Shown: piece by piece, positions 35,364-44,908 of the stretch
Numbering within the stretch: the first letter of the stretch is position 1
How the letters are laid out: every line of letters begins with the position of its first letter
Assembly: GCF_001424835.1 (NCBI RefSeq)
Contig: NZ_LMCQ01000023.1
Coordinates: 359,666 to 423,665, forward strand
Direction of reading: 5' to 3'
From: Variovorax sp. Root318D1
Lineage (GTDB): Bacteria; Pseudomonadota; Gammaproteobacteria; Burkholderiales; Burkholderiaceae_C
DNA length: 64,000 nucleotides
Made by a program: the position numbers and the translations under genes
The notes under the pieces: model-generated
Told to the model about the DNA's origin: nothing
Database searches by the model: none
The model's input: the letters and a program-made list of their open reading frames with translations, nothing else

Positions 35364-36218
35364 TTACTTCAGGTTCTGTGTCATGCGGCGCTCTTCTTCG
35401 CTGAGCGCGGGCTGCATGCGCTGGGCCACGGCGCGCAGCCAGTCGAGGTACACCTGCTGGTCCTTTGCCACACCCATGCCGGTCTGGATCTGGAAGATCT
35501 TGCTGTCCTGGCAGTCGTTTTCCTTGGGGAACACGGCCAAGCCCTTCACCTTCTTGCTGATGTTGGGCCACAGCATGCGGTTGAGTGGCGCCACGTCGGA
35601 GCGGCCGGCCAGCACCTCTTCGATCGGCGCGACCGAGCCGGAGTTGGCGACGCCGCGCAGCTTGGCCTTGGCGAACTGCTGGCGCACCAGCGGCTCCTCG
35701 CCCGCGCCCGAGAAATACGCCATGGTGATCTCCGGCTTGTTGAAGTCTTCCAGCGTGCGTGCGCCGGTGAATTTCGGGTTGTCGGCGCGGCCGAACATGC
35801 ACACGCCGGTGCTGGAGAAGGTGACGAAGTCGATGATCTTGGCGCGCTCGGCGGTCTCGTTCAGCGGCCCGATCATGATGTCCATCTGGTTGGCCGTGAG
35901 CGCGGGCACCTTGGTTTCGTGGCTCACCGCCACGGGCTCCACCTTCACACCCAAGAGCTTGGCGAATTCCTTGCCCAGCGTCCACGACGGGCCGGACCAC
36001 GGCTCGCCGTCGCCGGCCGTGTTCTGCGCCAGCCACGGCGGGTTGTTGACCACGCCCACGCGCAGCACGCCGGCCTTGCGAATGGCGTCCACGCGCGGGC
36101 TCGCACCGGGCGCCGGCGGGGTCTGGGCCGACGCGCCCACGCAAGCGACGGCCAAAGCAGCGGTGAGTGCTGCGCTGGCCAGCTTGCGGCCAAAGAAGGT
36201 GCTGGGGATGTGTGACAT
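35364..36218 (-). CDS. ABC transporter substrate-binding protein (paralogue 1)
   Basis: A 284-residue periplasmic type-3 extracellular solute-binding protein from ATG 36218, with a signal peptide ending near ASAQ. It shows the usual start of the mature protein, SPRVDAIRKAGVLRVGV, and the block NQMDIMIGPLNETAERAKIIDFV where the ligand carboxylate is often held. A conserved cysteine pair, VCMFGRADN and NDCQDS, is shared with its neighbour and may be disulfide-bonded. The paralogue directly upstream shares most motifs, implying tandem duplication. Confidence 0.87.
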   Translation of the reverse strand: MSHIPSTFFGRKLASAALTAALAVACVGASAQTPPAPGASPRVDAIRKAGVLRVGVVNNPPWLAQNTAGDGEPWSGPSWTLGKEFAKLLGVKVEPVAVSHETKVPALTANQMDIMIGPLNETAERAKIIDFVTFSSTGVCMFGRADNPKFTGARTLEDFNKPEITMAYFSGAGEEPLVRQQFAKAKLRGVANSGSVAPIEEVLAGRSDVAPLNRMLWPNISKKVKGLAVFPKENDCQDSKIFQIQTGMGVAKDQQVYLDWLRAVAQRMQPALSEEERRMTQNLK

Positions 36219-36256
36219 GAAGGTCTCCTGCTTTTTTGGGCTGATGTGCGGCTTGT

Positions 36257-37087
36257 TTATTTCAGTGCGCCGATGACGCGGGCCTCGTCGGCGTCGAGCT
36301 GCGCCTTCCGGGCCTTTGCCACCTGACGCAGCCAATCAAGGTAGGCGGGCTGGTTCTTGTCGATGGCCAGGCCGACCGGCGAGGCTTTCTCGGTGCTGCC
36401 CTGGCAGTTGTTGTCCTTCGGCAGCACCGCCAGGCCCTTGACCTTCTGCTGCAGCCCAACCCAAGGCACGCGGTTGATCGGTGCCGCGTCGGCGCGGCGC
36501 GCCATGATCTCTTCCACCGGAGCGGTGGCGCCGGAGCTGGCGACGGCGCGCAGCTTGGCCTTGGGGAAGCGCTCCTTGACCCAGCCTTCCTCGGCGCCGC
36601 CCGTGAAATAGGCGATGGTCACCTCGGGCCGGTTGAGGTCGTCGACCGAAGTGGCCTTGGCCAGCTTGGCGTTGTCGGCACGGCCGAACATGCACACGCT
36701 GGTGGTGGAGTAGGTGACGAAGTCGACCACCTTCAGCCGCTCCGGCGTTTCGCCCAGCGGGCTGATGGTCATGTCGACCTGGTTCGACGCCAGCACCGGC
36801 ACTTTGGTCTCGTGCGACACCGGCACCGTGCTGAGCTTGACGCCGAGCAGGCGGGCGTACTCCTTGGCCAGTAGCCATGCCGGGCCACTCCAGGGCTCGC
36901 CGTTGCCGGTGGTGTTCTCGATCAGCCAAGGCGCGTTCTGCAGCACGCCGACGCGCAGCTCGCCGGCCTTGCGGATGGCATCGATGCGCGGGCTCGCGCC
37001 GGCCGCGGGCGGCTCTTGCGCATGCGTGCTGCCGAAGATGCCGGCAAGCAACAGTGCGGTCAGGCCGCGGGCGAGGATGGGCTTCAT
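36257..37087 (-). CDS. ABC transporter substrate-binding protein (paralogue 2)
   Basis: A 276-residue periplasmic binding protein from ATG 37087 (MKPILARGLTALLLAG), signal peptide ending near THAQ. It repeats its neighbour's motifs in order: ASPRIDAIRKAGELRVGV, NQVDMTISPLGETPERLKVVDFV, VCMFGRADN and NNCQGS. Differences around the third motif block suggest a somewhat different ligand range. One transporter with two receptors may accept two epimeric acids. Confidence 0.87.
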   Translation of the reverse strand: MKPILARGLTALLLAGIFGSTHAQEPPAAGASPRIDAIRKAGELRVGVLQNAPWLIENTTGNGEPWSGPAWLLAKEYARLLGVKLSTVPVSHETKVPVLASNQVDMTISPLGETPERLKVVDFVTYSTTSVCMFGRADNAKLAKATSVDDLNRPEVTIAYFTGGAEEGWVKERFPKAKLRAVASSGATAPVEEIMARRADAAPINRVPWVGLQQKVKGLAVLPKDNNCQGSTEKASPVGLAIDKNQPAYLDWLRQVAKARKAQLDADEARVIGALK

Positions 37088-37160
37088 GGGTTGTGTCTCC
37101 GTCTTTTCGAGGGTGAAGCGCCGCCGCGGATGGCCGCGGCAGACGCTGCGGGGCGGGGGC

Positions 37161-37898
37161 CTAGCGCCAGCTCTGGGCGAATTCGCCGATGACGCGTTCC
37201 AGGTGCGCCCGCATGGCCAGCCGTGCGGCATCGGCGTCGCCCGAGACGATCGCGGCAAAGATGCGCTGGTGGTCGTCCTGCGACTTCAGGCGCAGGTCGG
37301 GCGAATGAAAGTGCTGCTCGATCTGAGTCCAGATCGGGCCCTTGGCCTGATCCCAGAGGTTCGTCACCGTTTGCAGCAGCACGCTGTTGCCGGTGGATTC
37401 GGCGATGTGCAGGTGGTACATGCGGTCGGCCGCCTCGTTGGCTTCCTTGTCGTGCATCTGCTCGCGCATGGTGGCAAGCGCGCCGAACATCTTGTCCAGG
37501 TCGGCGTCCTTGCGCGTGGTGGCCGCCAGCGATGCGATCTCTGACTCGATCAGGCAGCGCGCACGCAGCAACTCGAAAGGCCCGGCGCCGGTTTCCTGGA
37601 CCACCGGCAGCCGCGTTGGCGCGTCCTGCGCCTGGCAGATGTAGATGCCCGAGCCGCCGCGCACCTCGACCACGCCCTGGAGCTCCAGCGCAATGATGGC
37701 CTCGCGCACCGAGGTGCGGCTGACGTCGAAGCGCTCCGCCAATGCTCTTTCGGACGGAAGTCTCTGGCCAACCAAAAACTCACCCTGTTTGACCAATTCG
37801 AAAATATTGGCCGCCAGCCGTTGGTACGGCTTCTCCATCTGAGGTTGGCCGATTTTCGACATCGTCGCGGAAGAGGGATGGATGAGCTTGAGTGCCAT
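37161..37898 (-). CDS. GntR-family regulator, FadR/UxuR subgroup
   Basis: A 245-residue regulator with winged helix at about residues 24-92 (LPSERALAERFDVSRTSVREAI) and an FCD domain after it (MYHLHIAES holds part of the metal site). It is the promoter-proximal gene of the sugar-acid operon. Three TGGT/ACCA dyads lie immediately upstream, the half-site order used by ExuR/UxuR proteins, so it probably represses its own operon and is released by a sugar acid. In-frame ATGs at codons 13 and 21 are alternatives. Confidence 0.88.
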   Translation of the reverse strand: MALKLIHPSSATMSKIGQPQMEKPYQRLAANIFELVKQGEFLVGQRLPSERALAERFDVSRTSVREAIIALELQGVVEVRGGSGIYICQAQDAPTRLPVVQETGAGPFELLRARCLIESEIASLAATTRKDADLDKMFGALATMREQMHDKEANEAADRMYHLHIAESTGNSVLLQTVTNLWDQAKGPIWTQIEQHFHSPDLRLKSQDDHQRIFAAIVSGDADAARLAMRAHLERVIGEFAQSWR

Positions 37899-37909
37899 GG
37901 CGATTCAAA

Positions 37910-37922
37910 GTGGTTGGACCAC
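37910..37922. promoter_or_regulatory. Candidate GntR operator 1
   Basis: GTGGT-TGG-ACCAC, perfect dyad with a 3-base centre, 12 bases upstream of the gntR start. Half-site TGGT...ACCA matches UxuR/ExuR-like recognition, spacing one base longer than site 3. Confidence 0.5.
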
Positions 37923-37930
37923 ATTGTGCG

Positions 37931-37940
37931 TGGCCTACCA
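37931..37940. promoter_or_regulatory. Candidate GntR operator 2 (weak)
   Basis: TGGCCTACCA resembles the same dyad with a degraded left half-site (TGGC for TGGT). It lies between the two stronger sites. Low confidence by itself. Confidence 0.3.
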
Positions 37941-37950
37941 ATTTGACCCA

Positions 37951-37966
37951 TAGTGGTTTACCACTA
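37951..37966. promoter_or_regulatory. Candidate GntR operator 3
   Basis: TAGTGGTTTACCACTA is a near-perfect 16-base palindrome with the core TGGT-TT-ACCA, the UxuR-type TGGT-NN-ACCA arrangement. It is the best match of the three and lies 53 bases upstream of the gntR start. Confidence 0.6.
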
Positions 37967-38088
37967 AGGCCGGAAGCTTCCGCGGTGCGCCGGGTGGCTG
38001 TTGGGGTGGCCGCACCCTATGGCAAACTTCCCGGCTTTATCCGCAAGGCGTCCGAGCGGCGTCGCCAGTTCCAGGGATCCCCTTCGAC

Positions 38089-40464
<2,376 letters not shown>

Positions 40465-40501
40465 GCCATGCTGCACGGTTCTTGCTGATGCGGTTGGCCT
40501 C

Positions 40502-41575
40502 ATGAAAGCCCTGCGCATCTACGCCGGCCCCACAGCCCGCGAGCACATCGAAGCGCACGGCTTGCGCCCGCAGGACGTGCGCACCATTCCCGGCGCGGCG
40601 GGCGGGCCCAAGGGCCTTGTCCTCGGGCCGCTCGACCGCTTCATCTTCGGCCGTTGGCTCACGCAGTCGAGCCAGCCGGTGCACCTGGTGGGCGCATCGA
40701 TCGGCGCGTGGCGGCTTTCGACGGCCTGTCTCTCCGATCCGCAGAAGGCGTTCGAGCGCTTCGAGCATGACTATGTGCGCCAGCAGTTCGACGTGCCTCC
40801 TGGACAGAAGCGGCTCAGCCCAAACCAGCTGAGCGCACGCTTTGCCGAGAGCCTGGCCGACTTCTACGGCGGGCGCATCGGCGAGGTGCTGAACCATTCG
40901 CGCTACCGGCTGCACGTGGTGACTTCGCGTGGGCGCCACATCCTCGGTCGCGAGGGCAGGGCGCGCACGCCCTTCGGCTACCTGGGCGCCTTTGCCACCA
41001 ACAGCCTGTACCGCAAGGGCCTGGGCGCATGGCTCGAACGCTGCGTGTTTTCCACACCCGGCGCGGCGCTGCCTTTCGGCACCCAGGACTTCCGCACGCG
41101 CCAGCATGCGCTGAGCGAAGAGAACTTCAACCTGGTGCTGCAGGCGTCATGTTCGATTCCGTTCCTTCTGGCCGCGGTGCACGACATTCCCGGTGCGCCG
41201 CGCGGAGCGTATTGGGACGGCGGCATCACCGACTACCACCTGCACCTCAACTACCAACCGACCGACGAAGGCATCGTGCTGTACCCGCATTTCCAGCGCG
41301 CTGTGGTGCCCGGTTGGCTTGACAAGGGCCTGCGCTGGCGCCACAAGTCGACCGGCTTTCTCGACCGCATGGTGGTGCTCGCGCCCGACGCCGACTGGGT
41401 GCGCTCGCTGCCCAACGGCAAGCTGCCCGACCGCAAGGACTTCATCCATTTCGCGAACGATCCGCAGGCTCGCATCGGCGCATGGAGCAAGGCCGTGCGC
41501 GAGGCAGAGCGGCTTTCGGATGAGTTCGAGGCGTGGCTTGCGACCGGCCGGACGCGAGACGTTCTGCCGCTCTGA
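40502..41575 (+). CDS. Patatin-like phospholipase
   Basis: A 357-residue patatin-fold hydrolase. The oxyanion loop GGPKG lies at residues 34-38, the nucleophile Ser66 in GASIG and the catalytic Asp near 239 in WDGGITDY, as expected for the Ser-Asp dyad. There is no visible signal peptide, so it acts in the cytosol or is exported by another route. Enzyme hydrolyses acyl lipids; the physiological substrate is not identifiable. Stands alone between tex and a Bug receptor. Confidence 0.85.
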   Translation: MKALRIYAGPTAREHIEAHGLRPQDVRTIPGAAGGPKGLVLGPLDRFIFGRWLTQSSQPVHLVGASIGAWRLSTACLSDPQKAFERFEHDYVRQQFDVPPGQKRLSPNQLSARFAESLADFYGGRIGEVLNHSRYRLHVVTSRGRHILGREGRARTPFGYLGAFATNSLYRKGLGAWLERCVFSTPGAALPFGTQDFRTRQHALSEENFNLVLQASCSIPFLLAAVHDIPGAPRGAYWDGGITDYHLHLNYQPTDEGIVLYPHFQRAVVPGWLDKGLRWRHKSTGFLDRMVVLAPDADWVRSLPNGKLPDRKDFIHFANDPQARIGAWSKAVREAERLSDEFEAWLATGRTRDVLPL

Positions 41576-41664
41576 ATTTTCCGGCGGGGCAAACCCTGAG
41601 GCTGCGCGCGCGCAGCGCCTTCGAGAATGATCGGCTCATTCCTGTCCAGAGAAAGCCGCCACCC

Positions 41665-42648
41665 ATGCCGCAGGCCCGAATTTCACGCCGCCGATTCACC
41701 CTTGCCGCCGCTGCGGCCGCAAGCATTCCACTGCCCACGCTGGCGCAAAGCGCCTGGCCCAGCAAGCCGATCCGCATCATCGTGCCCTACACGCCGGGCG
41801 GCTTCACCGACCAGATGGCGCGGCTGGTGCAGGTTGGCCTGCAGACAAAGCTGGGTCAGCCGGTGGTGATCGACAACAAGCCGGGTGCCAACAGCCTGAT
41901 CGGCGTTGATGCGATTGCAAAGGCCACACCTGACGGCACGACCTTCGGCGTCGTCATTGCAGCCTATGCGGCCAACACCACGCTGTACCCCAAGCTGCCC
42001 TACGACCCGCAGAAAGACCTGAAAGGCGTTTCGCTCATGGGTGTCTCGCCGCTCCTGGCGGCGGTCAATGTCGACGCGCCGTTCAAGACCGCGCGCGAGC
42101 TCATCGACTATGCGCGCGCGAACCCCGGCAAGGTGAGCTTTGGCTCGTCGGGCAACGGCTCGGCCGCACACCTGACGACCGAGCTGTGGAAGTCGCTCAC
42201 GCGGACCTACATGATCCACATTCCGTACCGCGGTGCGGTGCCTGCGCTGACCGACTTGATGGGAGGGCAGATCCAGCTATTCTTCGATGCGCCGACCGGC
42301 CTCATCAACCAGGCCAAGGCCGGCAAGGTGCGCCTCATCGGCGTGGCGGGCGACAAGCGCCTGCCCGCACTGCCCGATGTGCCGACCTTCATCGAGCAGG
42401 GTTTCGCGGGCTTCACCGGCAGCACCTGGGCGGGCATGCTGGCGCCGGCCGGCACGCCGCGGGACATCGTCAAGCGCATGTCGGAAGAGGTGTCGCGCAT
42501 CATCAAGAGCGACGAGACGCGCGCCAAGCTCGATGCCATGGGCACGTTCCCGGCAGGCAGCACGCCGGAGGAATTCGATGCCTTCATTGCCGCCGAAACC
42601 GCCAAGTGGGCGAAAGTGATCCGCACCGCGGGCGTGAAGGCGGAATAA
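41665..42648 (+). CDS. Bug-family tripartite tricarboxylate transporter receptor
   Basis: A 327-residue solute receptor from ATG 41665 (MPQARISRRRFTL). The signal peptide shows a good twin-arginine motif, SRRRFTL, so Tat export of a folded receptor is plausible. Family marks are IRIIVPYTPGGFTD, VIDNKPGANSLIG and HIPYRGAVPAL. There are no TctAB genes nearby. Convergent with the T6SS island with only 9 bases between stop codons. Confidence 0.88.
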   Translation: MPQARISRRRFTLAAAAAASIPLPTLAQSAWPSKPIRIIVPYTPGGFTDQMARLVQVGLQTKLGQPVVIDNKPGANSLIGVDAIAKATPDGTTFGVVIAAYAANTTLYPKLPYDPQKDLKGVSLMGVSPLLAAVNVDAPFKTARELIDYARANPGKVSFGSSGNGSAAHLTTELWKSLTRTYMIHIPYRGAVPALTDLMGGQIQLFFDAPTGLINQAKAGKVRLIGVAGDKRLPALPDVPTFIEQGFAGFTGSTWAGMLAPAGTPRDIVKRMSEEVSRIIKSDETRAKLDAMGTFPAGSTPEEFDAFIAAETAKWAKVIRTAGVKAE

Positions 42649-42657
42649 GAGAAAAGC

Positions 42658-43044
42658 TCAGGCCGCGAGCACCAGCACCTTGAACTGGCTGGGCACGATG
42701 CGCATGCCCACGATGTTGCAGCGGTTCTGCACCGACAGGCTGGTCATGCGCGTGCAGGGCGTGCCCTTCAGCAGCACGGTGAATGCGCCGGTGATGTGGC
42801 GCGAAGGCCCCATCACCGTCTGCGACACCACGCCCATCAGCACGCCCGAGTTGTCGCCGTTGGTGATGGGCGTGGTGGTGGCCATGTTGTGGACTGGCGT
42901 GCCACCATAGAGGATGTTCCAGGCGTTGGGAATCGCCGTCGGCCCCAATGCGAAGTTGGGGTAGGGGATAGGGATCGCGGGCGGCGTCTTGCAAACGTCG
43001 GGAAACGCGAGGTCCATGCCCATCATCTGTGCATTGGCAAACAT
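42658..43044 (-). CDS. DUF4150 PAAR-like protein (T6SS spike tip)
   Basis: A 128-residue protein starting MFANAQMMGMDLAFPDVCKTP. DUF4150 is a PAAR-like domain that caps the VgrG spike and carries effectors. The TPVHNMATTTPITNGD block and repeated Gly-rich turns fit the cone fold. Many family members have C-terminal toxin domains; this one ends right after the tip fold, so it has no built-in toxin. Last gene of the vgrG island. Confidence 0.84.
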   Translation of the reverse strand: MFANAQMMGMDLAFPDVCKTPPAIPIPYPNFALGPTAIPNAWNILYGGTPVHNMATTTPITNGDNSGVLMGVVSQTVMGPSRHITGAFTVLLKGTPCTRMTSLSVQNRCNIVGMRIVPSQFKVLVLAA

Positions 43045-43067
43045 GTCGATGCTCCTTGTATTCGTGG

Positions 43068-43787
43068 TCAGCCCATGTGGATCTGTTCGGCATCCACCTT
43101 TACCAGCGCCTTGCTGGTGACGAAGGTGTTCTTCGCATGCAGGCGCAGGGTCTCGGCAGCCTGCATGTCGATCTGGCCCGCCCGCACCTGCTCGACTTCT
43201 TCGGTGAGGCGAAAGCTCGAGCGGGTCAGCACGCTCAGGCGGTCGAGCACGGTCTCCAGCGTGCGGCCCACGAAGCGCGCGACGAGCGTGGTCACGCGCA
43301 GCTCGGCACCCCGGTATTCCATGTCCGCGATGTCGACCTGCGCGCGTTCGGCCTGCAGCGCCAGCGCGGGCGCGCTCAGCGCGATGCGGCCGCGGCGCGA
43401 ACGGATCGTGAGGTCGCCCTCGGTCACGATGTGCGACTGGCTGGCGTCCGCCTGCGTGACGACGGCAATGACGTAAAGGTTCTCGCGGTGCGGCCCGGCC
43501 ACGAGCACGGTGTCGCCCGTGCCGGGTTCGAGCAGGCAACTCGCGGCGCGCGGGCAGTGCCAGCGATCGCCGCCGCCTTGGGGTTCGACCAGGAAGCCGC
43601 CGTCCGGCATCTGTTGCACGACGGTGCCCAAGGCGCTGCCGGTCCAGGAAGGCGGGGCGGCCGCGGCGGACGGCAGCGGCTTGCCCATCAGGGCTCGCAT
43701 CTCGGCGGCATGCGGATTGCGGTCGGTGCCGGCGACCTGGGGCGGAGGCTGGGTGGATTCGCGGGTGGCGCGGTGGTGATGATTCAT
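43068..43787 (-). CDS. DUF3540-domain T6SS accessory protein
   Basis: A 239-residue protein with a disordered N-terminus (Pro/Ala-rich, to about residue 50), then a DUF3540 beta-rich domain starting GTVVQQMPDGGFLV and a helical C-terminal segment (LSVLTRSSFRLTEEVEQVRAGQ). DUF3540 occurs with DUF4150, DUF2169 and VgrG in T6SS islands; the exact role is unclear. Its first 4 bases overlap the pentapeptide gene stop. Confidence 0.82.
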   Translation of the reverse strand: MNHHHRATRESTQPPPQVAGTDRNPHAAEMRALMGKPLPSAAAAPPSWTGSALGTVVQQMPDGGFLVEPQGGGDRWHCPRAASCLLEPGTGDTVLVAGPHRENLYVIAVVTQADASQSHIVTEGDLTIRSRRGRIALSAPALALQAERAQVDIADMEYRGAELRVTTLVARFVGRTLETVLDRLSVLTRSSFRLTEEVEQVRAGQIDMQAAETLRLHAKNTFVTSKALVKVDAEQIHMG

Positions 43788-44908
43788 GGCGCGGTGTCCG
43801 GTGCATTGGGAGGCAGCGGCCGTCCGAAGGTGTCGCGGTCCGCACGCTGCGGCCGGCTCGAGCGTGCCGCCGAAAAGCGCTCGGCCTCAAACAGCGCGGG
43901 GTCGCTGTCGAGCACGCCGATGCGGTCGCTCCAGCGAGTGCCGGCCTGAATCGATCGATGCGTCTGGGTTCGCAGGAAGGTGGCGCCGTGCAGGTCGGCG
44001 CCGCTGAGGTCGGCATACGAGAAATCTGCGTACACCAGCTGACTGCGCGCGAACGATGTGCGCCGGCAGCGCGCACGGTGGAATACGCACTGCTCGAGCC
44101 TCGCACCGGACAAGTCGGCGTCGTCCAGCCATGCATCGACCCACAGGCTCTGGTCGAAATGTCCGCCGCGGGCGTCGGCATGGCGCAGGTCGGCTTCCGG
44201 AAAAAGACATTGGGGCGCGTGCACGCCCGTCAGCACCGCCCGCTCGAGCTTCGCGCCTTTGAAGTTGCACTGGCTGAGCCGCGCACCGGCAAAGTTGCAG
44301 GCCGCCAGGTCGGCGTCGATGAACTGGCAGAGATGAAACGACTGCGCCGAGAAATCCTGGCCCGCGAGCGCGGCCTCGCTGAAGATGACGTTGTGAAAGC
44401 TTGCGCCGCTGAAGCTCGCGCCGCGCAGCCCGGCGCGGTAATACACGGTGGTGTTCAGGGCGACGCCGTCGAAGCGCGTGCCGGCGAGGCTGCTTTCGCC
44501 GAACACCGACTTCGTGAGGTCGGCGCGTTCGAAGTTCGCATCATCGAGCGTGCTCTGGTGAAAGGTGGCCTGGCCCAGGCGGGCTTCGGCAAGGTCGGCA
44601 TTCCGCAGGTCCGTCTCGGTGAAGACCGCATGCATCATCGCGGCCGACTTCAAGCTCGCGCGCGGCAGGCCGCAGCGGGTGAAGGCGCAGTGGTGCAGAT
44701 CGGCGGCGTCGAGCACCGCGTCGTCGAAGCGGCAGGCATCGAACACCGATTCGGCCAACAACGCCCGGCGCAGGCTCGCGCCGGAGAAATCGCAGGCGCC
44801 GAAGGTGCCGCCGCGCAGGTCCAGTCCGTCGAAGTTCATGCCCTTGAAGTCCTGGTCCTGGATGTGCTCGCCGCCGCGGATCTTGGTTGCCAGTTCGTCC
44901 CGCGTCAT
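43784..44908 (-). CDS. Pentapeptide-repeat protein in T6SS island
   Basis: A 374-residue protein. After MTRDELATKIRGGEHIQ it consists largely of A(D/N)LxX-type pentapeptide repeats from about residue 20 to 325, folding as a right-handed quadrilateral beta helix. It ends with an Arg/Ser/Pro-rich tail. Cargo, shielding or scaffold roles have been proposed for such proteins; none can be assigned here. The start overlaps the DUF2169 gene stop by 4 bases. Confidence 0.85.
   Translation of the reverse strand: MTRDELATKIRGGEHIQDQDFKGMNFDGLDLRGGTFGACDFSGASLRRALLAESVFDACRFDDAVLDAADLHHCAFTRCGLPRASLKSAAMMHAVFTETDLRNADLAEARLGQATFHQSTLDDANFERADLTKSVFGESSLAGTRFDGVALNTTVYYRAGLRGASFSGASFHNVIFSEAALAGQDFSAQSFHLCQFIDADLAACNFAGARLSQCNFKGAKLERAVLTGVHAPQCLFPEADLRHADARGGHFDQSLWVDAWLDDADLSGARLEQCVFHRARCRRTSFARSQLVYADFSYADLSGADLHGATFLRTQTHRSIQAGTRWSDRIGVLDSDPALFEAERFSAARSSRPQRADRDTFGRPLPPNAPDTAP

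Noticed and set aside
42658..43044. DUF4150 protein as a toxin
   Set aside because: It ends with the tip fold at 128 residues, with no extra C-terminal domain.
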